Positions 34,709 through 43,789 of a DNA stretch of 64,000 nucleotides are shown in pieces. This stretch comes from Frigoriglobus tundricola (GTDB lineage: Bacteria > Planctomycetota > Planctomycetia > Gemmatales > Gemmataceae): NCBI RefSeq assembly GCF_013128195.2, contig NZ_CP053452.2, positions 4,650,001 through 4,714,000 of the forward strand. Direction: 5' to 3'. The notes below the pieces were generated by a model, which did not search any database, was not told the origin of the DNA, and saw only the letters and a program-made list of their open reading frames with translations. Both the position numbers and the translations under genes were made by a program. The stretch's first letter is position 1. Each line of letters opens with the position of its first letter.

Positions 34709-37201
34709 ATGTCCCGGTCTACATTCCCCTCGCGACCTGTCGCCCGCAAAGCCGGGCTTCACGGCCGCTCCAACTCTCTATTGCGTGTTTCCGCGCTCGC
34801 GGCCGTGCTGGGCGCGTTCACGCTCCACGGCCGGCACGCCGCCGCGCAGGACGCGGCCGAAGTGGTCGAGGCCGCGAAGAAGAACCCGACCGCGATTCAA
34901 AAGGCACTCGCGGCCGGCAAGGACGCGGGGGGCAAGGACAACCCGAGCCTGAAGCGGCTCCGCGTGGACGGGCTCGAAACGGCCGGGGACAAGGTGAAGG
35001 TGACCGGCGTGTACATCGACACCGGCGCGAAGCCGAACGGGGACGCGGAATCGCAGGTCGGCGACGCGGCAAAGGACCTCATCCTCAAGCTGCTCGGCGG
35101 AGGCAAAAAGGCGCTGTTCAGTTGGGACGGCGTCGCGACGGTGGGCGCGGTGGACGACAAGGACAAGCCCAAGGGCGAACCCACGCCGCACGCCGCGCTC
35201 CAGACGGTCGCGAACGCCGCTGGGTCCGCGGGCACGCGCAACGACCCGCGCCCCGCGGACCGCGTGTACCTGAACGGCAGCGAATTCGGCCCCGGTGGCG
35301 ATCTCGTTCTGACAGGCTACCGTGCGGACGACGCGGCAATTGAAGCGTGGCTCACCGGGGACGGGGTGAAGGCCATTGCCTCCAACCCGGCCGTTCGGAA
35401 GAAGGACGGCAAACCGCAGGTCACGTTCGCCGTCAAGGAAGTGAAGGCGTGGCCGCTGGCCGCGTCCGAGATTCAGAAGCTGCTGGCCGGCTCGAAGGAC
35501 GTCGCGACGCAGCGACTGCGGGCGGACCGGGCGCACTTCGTTTACGACGGCGCCGAGGCCAAGTTTGTTGTGACCGGAGCGCGGCTCGGTGAGGACCGGC
35601 TGGAAGAAGATCCGATCCTGGACGCAATTCGACGGCTGTGGCCGGACGTTCTCGGCGGCACCAAGCCGGTGCGCATCGGGCTCGCGTTCCCGGCCGGGGT
35701 GGACGACCCGGCCAAAGACTTCCGCGCGGCCGTCGCGGCCCGGCCCGCGCTCGACGGCGTGCGGGTGGACCCCGGCGCGGTGTTCGGCCCGGCCGGTGAG
35801 TTCATGCCCGCCGGCCTCCAGCCCGGCCTCACGGCCGCCCAGAAGAAAGACCTGAACGACGCCTTTCAGGCCGTCCTTAAGACCCGGATCGCCCGCGGCG
35901 ACGCCGCCGCGGACCGGTACAAACTCCTGACCGTCAGCCCGGTCTCGCCCGACCGCATGAAAGTCGTTCCGGTCAACGCGTTGAAAGACGAACTGCGGAA
36001 GTGGGCGGTGCGAACCCGCGACGACGTCCGGCTGAGCCGCCTGTACTTCAGCGACGATCCGGCGGCGCTGGCCCAGAAGCACTACGCGGTCGCCAAAGAC
36101 GGCGGCGGGCTGGTTCTCGTTTATCAGGTCGCGACCCCTGACGATATCAAGGCCGTTGCGACCGAATTCAACCGCCTCGTCCTGAAATACTTCCCCCAGG
36201 GCATCGCCGAAGTCAAACTCGAGGGGGCGCCGACCCCGCCCGCCGAGACCGGGAGCAAGGAACCGCTCCTCCCGGGCCTCACGGCCGAGGTGCGCAAGAT
36301 CATGGCCGGCGATCAGAAGCGCTGGTACGGGGTGCTGATCGAGCGCGGCTCCTTTGACGCGGACGACCGGTACACGCTATCCGGAGCGGTCGATACCGAG
36401 GCGCAAAACGAAGAACTGGCGGCGCTCCTCAAGCGGCTGGCGGGCGAGCCGAAGTGGAAAGACACGTACTTCAAATCGCCCGGCGGGGCCGACCTGCCGC
36501 CGCAGGCGCCGAAGCTCGCGGTCATCCCGATGAGCCAGATGCTCGACCGCGTGCAGCGCGTGACGCCGGCGTACCCGGCCCTCGACGGCGTACAGATCGT
36601 CGCCGTCAAGTACGACGACACGGCGGCCCTCGTCTTCGAGGCGCGCACGGTGGGGACGGTCGCCCCGGGGGCGGTGGCCAAACTCACCGACCTCCTGATC
36701 AAGCACCCGCTGTACGCCCGGCGCGTGATCCGGCCGGAGCAGGGGGCGCCGAAGGTGCGGATCAAGTCGATCGGCGGGCCGAAGGCCGCCGACGACCAGG
36801 TCGCGAACTTCAGCCTCGCCACCGGCGCCAAGCTGCTGGCCAAGGCCGACGCGAGCGCGGCCGACAAGGCGGCGGCGAAGGCGTGGGTGGACGCGGGCCT
36901 CTTGAACTACTCGAACGAGTCGGCGGTGTGGTTCCTGAGCGCCCAGTACAACTTCCTGTACGGCGACGAGGACAAAACTCGGCGCCTCGAACTGGTCCGC
37001 CGCGACCTGTACCGCGTGATCGACCTCGAAGGCCCGCTGGCCTTCAACGGCCCGGCCCAGCGCCGCCGCCGCTACGAGGCCGCGAAGGACTTCCAGGGCG
37101 CCGCCCGCAACGAACTGGAAGCGCTCTGCCTGGAGTGCTACCGCGACGTCAAGGACGGCGCACAGCCCATCACTCTGGCGGAACCGAAAAAGGACAAGTG
37201 A
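34709..37201 (+). CDS. Large secreted repeat protein of the vWA/PP2C cluster
   Basis: I do not recognise this 830-residue protein as a named family. It has an N-terminal basic region and a signal-like helix (LLRVSALAAVLGAFTLHGRHAAAQ). The body has at least five similar beta units ending in a strand-Gly motif, for example LKRLRVDGLETAGDKVKVTG, RVYLNGSEFGPGGDLVLTG, VRVDPGAVFGPAGEFMPAG and VLIERGSFDADDRYTLSG, separated by helical parts rather like BON-type repeats. The C-terminus is helical (YNFLYGDEDKTRRLELVRRDLYRV). It begins 16 bases after the PP2C gene, so it is in the same transcript, and is probably periplasmic or external. The ATG at 34709 follows GAGGAA. Confidence 0.7.
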   Translation: MSRSTFPSRPVARKAGLHGRSNSLLRVSALAAVLGAFTLHGRHAAAQDAAEVVEAAKKNPTAIQKALAAGKDAGGKDNPSLKRLRVDGLETAGDKVKVTGVYIDTGAKPNGDAESQVGDAAKDLILKLLGGGKKALFSWDGVATVGAVDDKDKPKGEPTPHAALQTVANAAGSAGTRNDPRPADRVYLNGSEFGPGGDLVLTGYRADDAAIEAWLTGDGVKAIASNPAVRKKDGKPQVTFAVKEVKAWPLAASEIQKLLAGSKDVATQRLRADRAHFVYDGAEAKFVVTGARLGEDRLEEDPILDAIRRLWPDVLGGTKPVRIGLAFPAGVDDPAKDFRAAVAARPALDGVRVDPGAVFGPAGEFMPAGLQPGLTAAQKKDLNDAFQAVLKTRIARGDAAADRYKLLTVSPVSPDRMKVVPVNALKDELRKWAVRTRDDVRLSRLYFSDDPAALAQKHYAVAKDGGGLVLVYQVATPDDIKAVATEFNRLVLKYFPQGIAEVKLEGAPTPPAETGSKEPLLPGLTAEVRKIMAGDQKRWYGVLIERGSFDADDRYTLSGAVDTEAQNEELAALLKRLAGEPKWKDTYFKSPGGADLPPQAPKLAVIPMSQMLDRVQRVTPAYPALDGVQIVAVKYDDTAALVFEARTVGTVAPGAVAKLTDLLIKHPLYARRVIRPEQGAPKVRIKSIGGPKAADDQVANFSLATGAKLLAKADASAADKAAAKAWVDAGLLNYSNESAVWFLSAQYNFLYGDEDKTRRLELVRRDLYRVIDLEGPLAFNGPAQRRRRYEAAKDFQGAARNELEALCLECYRDVKDGAQPITLAEPKKDK

Positions 37202-37348
37202 CGCGATACCGGGGCGCCCCCTGTCTCGACGCTCGACGCAGCGGCCAGTCGGCGAGTACGGCGCGAGAGAGTGTTTTGAAGACCTGGCTCTGTTCGTCTT
37301 CTTTGTGTCCTTTGTGCCTCTGTGGTCAAACTGTCTTTCTTGTCATTT

Positions 37349-37380
37349 GTGAGCCCCACGGCTCACCCTTTTTGATTTTT
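37349..37380 (+). terminator. Intrinsic terminator before the vWA scaffold gene
   Basis: A 7-base stem GTGAGCC/GGCTCAC with loop CCAC (37349-37366) is followed by CC and then the T-rich run TTTTTGATTTTT. This is the clearest Rho-independent terminator in the window. It lies 148 bases after the repeat-protein stop and 35 bases before the next start, so the last scaffold gene is either transcribed separately or attenuated. Confidence 0.7.
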
Positions 37381-37414
37381 GCCGCGCTCGGACGTCCCTT
37401 TCGGAGACCGCTCG

Positions 37415-39758
37415 ATGCCCGCGCCGAAGCTCCTCGCCGGTTTGCCCAAGCCGGCGCTGTTCGGACTCTATGGTGCCGTCGGCGGGTTGATCGGCGCACT
37501 GGTCTTCGGCGAACTCGTGTGGTTCGTGCTCCGCCCGCCGCCGCCGAAGCCGCCCGAACCGCCCCCGCCCCCGGAACCGCGGCTGGCGGTCAGCGCGTCC
37601 GGCGCGCTTCAGATCTACCAGGGCGGGACCAACAAGGTGTTCGTGCAGCTCGCCCGCGACGCGTTTGACGGCCCCGTAACGGTGCGCGTCGAGGGGCTGC
37701 CGGCGGGCGTCACCGCGGCCGATGTGACGGTCCCGAACGAGAAGTTCGACGCGAACGGTCAGGCCGAGGCCGAGGTGGAACTGCGGGCCGCGTTCAGCGC
37801 CGACACCCGCGCACCGAGTCGCCTGGAAGTGGTCGCTTCGACCAGCCCCGGTGGCAAGCTGCTGAACGTGAACGCGCCGCTCACGCTCACCACGCTCGCG
37901 TCGCCGATGCCGCAGGCCGACATCGTGTTCGTACTCGATGTGACCGGTAGCATGCAAAATCAAATCGACGGGCTGAAGAACGGCATCGGCACGTTCGCCC
38001 GCGATCTGACCCGCGCGAAGGTGGACGCGCGGTTCGGGTGCGTCGCGTTCCGCGACCTGTTCGTGCCCGAACCGAATGGGTTCCCGCAGATGCAGGTGCT
38101 GAAGTTCAAAGACGAGACGTTCACCTCCGACGCGACCGCGTTCCGCGACGAGATCGCGAAGCAGCGCGCTTCGGGCGGCGGCGACACCCCCGAAACGAGT
38201 TTCGAGGCCATTTCCGAAGCGGCCGGATTGAAGGACTGGCGCAAGTCGGCGAGCCGCGTGCTGGTCCTCATCACCGACGCTCCGCCGAAGATTTACGCCA
38301 CCCCGTCCCTCGGACAGTCCGAAAAAGAGACCATCGAATCGCTCCGCGCCAACAAGATCGATTTCCTTCACCTGGTGGTCAACGACAAAGAACTGCCCAT
38401 CTACCGCAGGGTGCAACAGGGCGCGCTCGGCACGACCTCCTCGAAGGGGGAAGAGGACAAGGGGAAGGAGTTCAACTTGAACCGGACCGCGGGCGACGCG
38501 CGGACGTTCACGAGCGTGCTCCTGCCCGAAATGACGAAGGCCATCGTGGCCGCGGCCGAGGCGAAGCGCCCGGACACCAGGCCCGAACTGGCCGCGCGCC
38601 CACCGGTCGTGGAACTGCCGAAGGCCGTGGTGAAGGGCGTGCAGTCGAGCGACAGTTACGACGCCGGCTCGTCCGGGCAGTTGGTCCTCGCGGTCGGCGT
38701 GTGGACCGGCTCGATTGCGGCGCTGGTGTGCCTGTTCCTGCTCGGCGGTCAGCACCACTACCTCCGCGGCACGCTGCCGTCCGTCGGGCGGGCGCTGGCC
38801 GGGTTGGTCGGCGGCCTGCTGGTCGGCCTCATCGGCGGTGCGGCCGGGCAGGGCTTGTTCCTCCTCGCCCCGGACATTCCGCTGCTGGCCGCGATCTTCC
38901 GGGTGATGGGGTGGACGATCCTCGGTTCGCTGGCCGGCGCGGGGCTGTCGCTGTTCGTCCCGAACCTGAAGCTCGTGTACGGTCTGGCGGGCGGCGCCGT
39001 GGGCGGCGCGGTCGGGGCGCTGGGCTACATTGCGGTGGCGTCTGTTGCGAGCGCGCTGCTCGGGCGGCTCGCGGGCGGCCTGGTACTCGGCCTGTTCATC
39101 GGGCTCATGGTGGCGGTCGTGGAAGCCGCCTTCCGCCGGGCGTGGCTCGAGGTGCGGTACGGGCCGCGCGAGGTAGTTACGGTGAACCTCGGTGCCGAGC
39201 CGGTGAAGGTGGGCGGCGACGCCCGCGTGTGTACTGTCTGGGCGCGCGGAGCGCCCGGGGTCGCCCTTCGGTACTTCATCCGTAACGGCCAGGTGATTTG
39301 CACCGACGTGCCGGCGCGTTCGGAATCGGCGGTCACCGACGGCGACACCCGCGCGGCCGGGAACGTGACCGTCGTCGTCCGCACGGGCAGCGGGAGCCCC
39401 GCGCCCGTGCCGGACCGGCGCCCTGCCCCGCCACCAGCCCCGCGGGCCAAACCCGCGCCCGCTCCTCAACCGCGGGACCTTGAAGACGACGGGCTACCGC
39501 TACCCGCGTCGGACCGTCCGGCGCCTCCCACAGCGCCCGCGCCGGCCGCACGTCCGGTACCGGCCCGCCGCGCCACCCCGCCCGCCGCTCCCGACGGCGC
39601 CGCGCCCTGCCGCGCCGCCGCGTCCTGCGAACCCTCCGGCGCCCGCGCCGGCGGTCAAACCGAGCGCCAAAGACCCGGACGCGTGCCCGACCTGCGGGCG
39701 CAAGAACCCCGGACGCCCCGGAACGCGCTACTGCGTGGTGTGCGACCACACGTACTGA
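37415..39758 (+). CDS. Membrane scaffold with vWA ectodomain and C-terminal zinc ribbon (frameshift in linker)
   Basis: About 780 residues. Order: N-terminal membrane helix (14-38), Pro-rich spacer, Ig-like beta domain (57-165), vWA domain (168-375; MIDAS D175-V-T-G-S179, GGGDTPE, D288 in LITDAPP), a membrane bundle (422-572), then a beta domain (580-655, VNLGAEPVKVGGDA), Pro/Ala linker and zinc ribbon CPTCGRK...YCVVCDHTY. From the last helix on it is a close paralogue, in DNA as well, of the gene at 29532. The original frame stays open past the ribbon to 39889, but the ribbon itself is read in the frame one base later, so a one-base shift lies between about 39541 and 39610 in the linker. Probably a receptor that senses a ligand through the vWA. 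Confidence 0.75.
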
Positions 39759-39892
39759 TGAGCTGCGGGGCCGGGGGCCGCTCTGTCGGTCGCGAGCGCC
39801 GATCCGAAGAAACGGTCGGTCCGGATGCCGGCGGGTGTGGCAAAATATTTAAAGGGGCTCGGACCGACCGAACGGATGAAGGAGGGTAGATC

Positions 39893-40195
39893 ATGGGCAA
39901 GATCAAAGTTACCGTCCGGGGCGGACGCCTCGAAGTCGATGAACCGATCAACCTGCCCGACGGGACCGAACTGGAAATCCCGCTGCCGGACGACGGGGAA
40001 GGGCCGATGCCAGCCGACGAGATCGTTCGGGTGCTGGCGGCGATGGACCGGATCGAACCTCTCGACCTGACCGATACGGAACGGGCCGCTTGGGTGGCCG
40101 AGCGGGCGGACCGGAAGGCACGAGAGATGGCCGCGTTCGCCGAACAAAGCGAGGAGTTCCGGAGGATGTGGGATGACCCGATTCCTCCTCGATAG
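39893..40195 (+). CDS. Putative antitoxin of a VapBC-like pair
   Basis: The 100-residue protein starts MGKIKVTVRGGRLEVDEPINLPDGTELEIPL, a beta-rich segment like short DNA-binding antitoxin domains of the AbrB/SpoVT-like or related type. A charged helical C-terminus follows (DLTDTERAAWVAERADRKAREMAAF). It overlaps the start of the PIN toxin gene by 23 bases, so the two are coupled. GGAGGG precedes the ATG. Family naming is uncertain. Confidence 0.6.
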   Translation: MGKIKVTVRGGRLEVDEPINLPDGTELEIPLPDDGEGPMPADEIVRVLAAMDRIEPLDLTDTERAAWVAERADRKAREMAAFAEQSEEFRRMWDDPIPPR

Positions 40196-40580
40196 CGGCA
40201 TCGCGACCGACTACATCGATCGGCGCAATGGAGTGTACGACCGGGCGCAGACAGAGACGCTGGCCGGAAATCGGGTCGGCACCGCCGTTCCGGTTCTGGC
40301 CGAACTCGCCGCGGGGATCGAACGGAGCCGCAGTCGCGACCGGAACATGCGGGCTCTCCAGCTCGCCCTGGGCGCATGGAAGCTCTGGCCGTTTGACGAC
40401 GCCACGGCCTTCGAGTACGGCCGGCTTCACGCCGAACTTTTGCGGATCGGCCGTCCGATGCAGGTAATCGACATCATGATCGCCGCTGTCGCTCTGAAGC
40501 TGGGTAACACCGTCGTCGTGACCAAAGACAGCGACCTCGCTGCCGTACCCGGACTGACAGTTGAGAACTGGGCCGAATAA
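40173..40580 (+). CDS. vapC: VapC-like PIN-domain ribonuclease toxin
   Basis: The 135-residue protein has the acidic PIN residues: Asp in FLLDSGIATDYI, Glu in VPVLAELAAGIE, Asp in QVIDIMIAA and Asp in VVTKDSDLAAVPGL. PIN toxins of this size cut tRNA or rRNA in a Mg-dependent manner and are blocked by their antitoxin. The asparagine usual after the first Asp-Ser/Thr (DTN) is replaced (DSGIATDYI), still acceptable for the family. It overlaps the antitoxin upstream and the archaemetzincin frame downstream. Confidence 0.85.
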   Translation: MTRFLLDSGIATDYIDRRNGVYDRAQTETLAGNRVGTAVPVLAELAAGIERSRSRDRNMRALQLALGAWKLWPFDDATAFEYGRLHAELLRIGRPMQVIDIMIAAVALKLGNTVVVTKDSDLAAVPGLTVENWAE

Positions 40581-41562
40581 CTCCCGGTACGACTCCGACA
40601 AGACGATCCAGGAAACGAGCGGCCGGCTGTACCTCGGCCCGGACGAAGTCGAACCGACACTGTTGTTAAGCCAGGAGTGTCCACATCCAGATAAGGGCAT
40701 CCCGAATTTGGTAAACCACCCTGACGCTCACTTTCCCGACCTGGAGGCCCGGTTGCGCCCTCTGGCGATCCCGCTCGGGGAGCCGGGTGTAGACGACTGG
40801 CTCGCCACACACCAGGAGGACGGACAAGACTTTCAACAGTACCTTGTAGCAAACCCGGTGCGCCGAGACAGCGAGCGATCGACGATTTACTTGTGCCTCA
40901 TCGGGGAGCTGTCCGAACCGCAAGAAGGAATTGTGGACCGGACGTGCGATTACTTCCGCCTGTTCTTCGACGTGCCCGTGCGTATTCACAAACGTGTTTC
41001 CCTGGAAACCGTTCCGGCCTGGGCCAGGCGAAAACATCCGATCACTGGCGACAAGCAGTTTCTCACAAGCTACATCCTTCAAGATCTACTGGAACCGGAC
41101 CGACCCGACGACGCATTGGCGTTCCTGGCCCTGACGACACGCGACTTATGGGCCGGGGACGGCTGGAATTTCGTTTTCGGTCAGGCGAACCTCCGGCGGC
41201 GGGTCGGGGTGTGGTCCCTCGCCCGTAACGGCTATCCCGGCAGCAGCGCGGAGGCGTTCCGGTTGTGCTTGCGACGAACACTCCTGATCGGGGCACACGA
41301 AACGGGGCACATTCTGACTCTGCAACACTGCACGGCGTTCCGTTGTGTGATGAACGGCTGCAACGGCCAACAAGAGCAGGACCGACTTCCCCTGTCGCCG
41401 TGCCCCGTGTGTCTGAGGAAACTGTGCTGGAATCTGCAAGTCGAGCCCGTGTCGTATCTGCGGCGGCTGGCCTCCTTCTGCATGAACGAGCACCTGGAGG
41501 ATGGTAAATGGTTTGAGCGAGCGGCATCCGCTCTTGAGCGCCGAGGGTCGTCGAACGGGTAA
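40561..41562 (+). CDS. Archaemetzincin-like zinc metalloprotease
   Basis: 333 residues from a TTG that overlaps the toxin stop; no ATG or GTG occurs early, so the start is uncertain. The metzincin site is clear: H246-E-T-G-H250-x5-H256, directly followed by C257-x4-C262-V-M264, and C281-x2-C284 with LRKL, exactly the zinc-binding extension that defines archaemetzincins (HExxHxxxxxHCxxxxCxM...CxxC). Archaemetzincins are typical of archaea and vertebrates and are scattered in bacteria. It should be a cytosolic aminopeptidase-like protease; the substrate is unknown. The N-terminal 100 residues do not match a domain I can name. Confidence 0.85.
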   Translation: MRTGPNNSRYDSDKTIQETSGRLYLGPDEVEPTLLLSQECPHPDKGIPNLVNHPDAHFPDLEARLRPLAIPLGEPGVDDWLATHQEDGQDFQQYLVANPVRRDSERSTIYLCLIGELSEPQEGIVDRTCDYFRLFFDVPVRIHKRVSLETVPAWARRKHPITGDKQFLTSYILQDLLEPDRPDDALAFLALTTRDLWAGDGWNFVFGQANLRRRVGVWSLARNGYPGSSAEAFRLCLRRTLLIGAHETGHILTLQHCTAFRCVMNGCNGQQEQDRLPLSPCPVCLRKLCWNLQVEPVSYLRRLASFCMNEHLEDGKWFERAASALERRGSSNG

Positions 41563-41658
41563 CCGCTCGCGCTGAAAGAGAATCGCGCCCGGCGAACCAA
41601 CGACCGAGCCCTTGTGTCGATACCCACCGGTGCGTTCCTTCGCCCGGTGGAGATCGTT

Positions 41659-42255
41659 ATGGCGGCGGAACGCGAGATTCGCGCGGACTACGATCGGGAC
41701 GCCCTCGCCGTCTACCAAGCCTATTCCCCCGCCATCGCTGACGCGGCGCTGGCGGCCGGGCGGTTCGTGCCCCCGTTCTCGTTCCACCGCATGACCTGGA
41801 TCAAGCCCTCGTTCCTGTGGCTCATGCACCGGAGCAACTGGGCGCAGAAGAGCGCTCAAGAACGGGTGTTATGCGTCCGCCTCAAGCGCGCCGGGTGGGA
41901 AGCCGCGCTGGCGCAGGCGGTTCTCACGTCGTTCGAGCCGGGCACGTTCGCCGGCCCCGAACAGTGGGCCGAGCAATTTGCGGCGGCTCGGGTCCACCTC
42001 CAGTGGGACCCCGAACGCACGTTGCGCGGCGCCGGACTGCCGTACTCCAGCATCCAGGTCGGCCTGAGCCGGCACGTCATTCGCGAATACGTGGACGATT
42101 GGATCGTGCGGATCGAGGATTACACCCCGCGCGTCCGGAAGATTTACGGACTGCTCCAGTCAGGACAGGCCGACAAGGCGAAGCGCCTCCTCCCGCCCGA
42201 GCGCGTCTACCCGGTCCGCGCCGAACTCCGAGCACGATTGCTAATCGAGGAATAG
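41659..42255 (+). CDS. DUF4291 family protein
   Basis: The 198-residue protein has the typical DUF4291 pattern: EREIRADYDRDALAVYQAYSPAIADAAL, RFVPPFSFHRMTWIKPSFLWLMHRSNW, and QERVLCVRLKRAGWEAAL. Function of the family is not known; it is cytosolic. An ATG at 41659 with GGAG at 41649-41652 is chosen; the frame is open back to a GTG at 41614 without a ribosome site. It is unrelated to the neighbours except by orientation. Confidence 0.85.
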   Translation: MAAEREIRADYDRDALAVYQAYSPAIADAALAAGRFVPPFSFHRMTWIKPSFLWLMHRSNWAQKSAQERVLCVRLKRAGWEAALAQAVLTSFEPGTFAGPEQWAEQFAAARVHLQWDPERTLRGAGLPYSSIQVGLSRHVIREYVDDWIVRIEDYTPRVRKIYGLLQSGQADKAKRLLPPERVYPVRAELRARLLIEE

Positions 42256-42425
42256 CGCCCATACACGCCAACCCTGCGCCCCGAACCCGGCCGTGAGGTT
42301 TCTTTCCTGTTGCTTGTCCGTTCGCCTTGTGCGCTACTGCTGTCACGGCCGTCTCGCTTGATCTCTTCGTCATCGTGCTGCTAGCGGGACGGGAATTCGC
42401 TCCCACACACGTCGAGGAGTCAACC

Positions 42426-43004
42426 GTGTCACTCAACATTGCGGTCATCCTGGGCAGCGTGCGCCGCGACCGGATCGGGCTCCGGGTCGCCCGCTTCGCC
42501 GTCACCGCTCTGCAGGGGCGCGGCCACCAGGTCACGCTGGTCGATCCGGTCGAGTACCCGCTGCCCCTGTTGGACTGGATGTACAAGGAGTACCCACAGG
42601 GGCAGGCGCCGGACGTACTCGAACGGCTGGCCGAGATCGTCCGCCGGGCGGACGCCTACGTGATCGTTTCGGCGGAGTACAACCACTCCGTCCCCCCCGC
42701 CCTGGCGAACCTGCTGGATCACTTTTTGGAGGAGTACTTCTTCAAGCCGTCGGCGATCGTCTGCTACTCGGCCGGGGCCTACGGCGGGGTGCGGGCGGCG
42801 ATGCAGCTCCGGGCGATGCTCGCCGAGATGGGCATGTCGAGCATCCCGTCGCTGCTGCCGTTCCCCAAGGCCCACGAACTCCTCGACGAGGAGGGCCGCC
42901 CGACCGGCGAGCGCCCAGGGGCCGGCGCGGTCCGCTTCTTCGCCGAGCTGGAGTGGTACGCCGAAGCCCTCCGGACGGCCCGGCAACGGGGAACACCGTA
43001 TTGA
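42426..43004 (+). CDS. NADPH-dependent FMN reductase / flavodoxin-like quinone reductase
   Basis: 192 residues starting with GTG (VSLNIAVILGSVRRDRIGLRVARF), the flavodoxin-like FMN-binding start G-S-x-R. SAEYNHSVPPALANLLDHF matches the second FMN loop (EYN.S.P..LKN..D) and CYSAGAYGGVRA the third. It reduces FMN, quinones or azo compounds with NADPH. GAGGAG is 6 bases before the GTG. Confidence 0.9.
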   Translation: MSLNIAVILGSVRRDRIGLRVARFAVTALQGRGHQVTLVDPVEYPLPLLDWMYKEYPQGQAPDVLERLAEIVRRADAYVIVSAEYNHSVPPALANLLDHFLEEYFFKPSAIVCYSAGAYGGVRAAMQLRAMLAEMGMSSIPSLLPFPKAHELLDEEGRPTGERPGAGAVRFFAELEWYAEALRTARQRGTPY

Positions 43005-43071
43005 GCCGATGGGGCGGTAGAACTACCCCCGCAGTACGCTACGGCGTTCCGGGGGCTGAAGACCAAGCCGA

Positions 43072-43776
43072 TCATTCCTTTCCCAGCACGAGATCGAGCG
43101 CCCAACACCCGCGCGCGTGCGTCGCGTGCGGGTCGCGGAGGTGGCCGAGGGTATCGTCGCTGTCGCACCCGGCGTCCTGGAGCGCGTCCGCGAGAATCGG
43201 CATCGCGCTAAAGTCGCGTGTATCGTAAATCTGTCGCGCGAGGGCAACCGCGGTGTCGGTTCGCCACGAAGGGGCGAACCCCAACGGGCGGAACGGGTTC
43301 CCGAAAATGTCGCGGATGATGGCGGCTTGCTCTGGTAACTCGGCCTTCGCGGCCGCGTCGTAAGCGGCGCCGTCCCGCCGGCGTGTGGCGCTCTTGGCGG
43401 CCAAGTCACGACAAATCCGCAGCTCGAAGATCGTACCGTTGATTGTTTCATTTGCCATAAGTATATAGATTCCCAAATGCTTTAGCTCCCACTGCTCCAG
43501 GTGGAGCACGGAGCTGTGGCTCCTGTCCCGGATCTCGTCACGGAGCGCATAGCGCACGTGGTCGGGAGGGAGTGCGCCCCGCGAGCGCTCGACATGATCG
43601 ACTGCTTCGCGCAACAGCTGCGTGAGGGGGTCCGGTGGGAGAAGCGACTTGTGAACCCACCACTGGCGGTAGCACGCACAGATGGTCAGTCGCAACTGGC
43701 ACTCGCTGGCTTTGTCACTCAGAAACTCCAACATCGGGTCTGGTTCTTCGCACTCCAGCCATTCCGCCTCTGTCAT
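43072..43776 (-). CDS. Gemmataceae paralogous family protein (unknown function)
   Basis: The 234-residue protein has the start MTEAEWLECEEPDPMLEFLSDKAS and an end with NPFRPLGFAPSWRTDTAVALARQIYDTRDFSAMPILADALQDAGCDSDD...GCWALDLVLGKE. I recall this pattern from a very large paralogous family in Gemmata-type planctomycetes; its role is unknown. The start follows the Gfo/Idh/MocA gene by 13 bases, but many paralogues are found alone, so operon membership is unsure. No membrane segment or signal is present. Confidence 0.7.
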   Translation of the reverse strand: MTEAEWLECEEPDPMLEFLSDKASECQLRLTICACYRQWWVHKSLLPPDPLTQLLREAVDHVERSRGALPPDHVRYALRDEIRDRSHSSVLHLEQWELKHLGIYILMANETINGTIFELRICRDLAAKSATRRRDGAAYDAAAKAELPEQAAIIRDIFGNPFRPLGFAPSWRTDTAVALARQIYDTRDFSAMPILADALQDAGCDSDDTLGHLRDPHATHARGCWALDLVLGKE

Positions 43777-43789
43777 CGGCCACCTCGTC

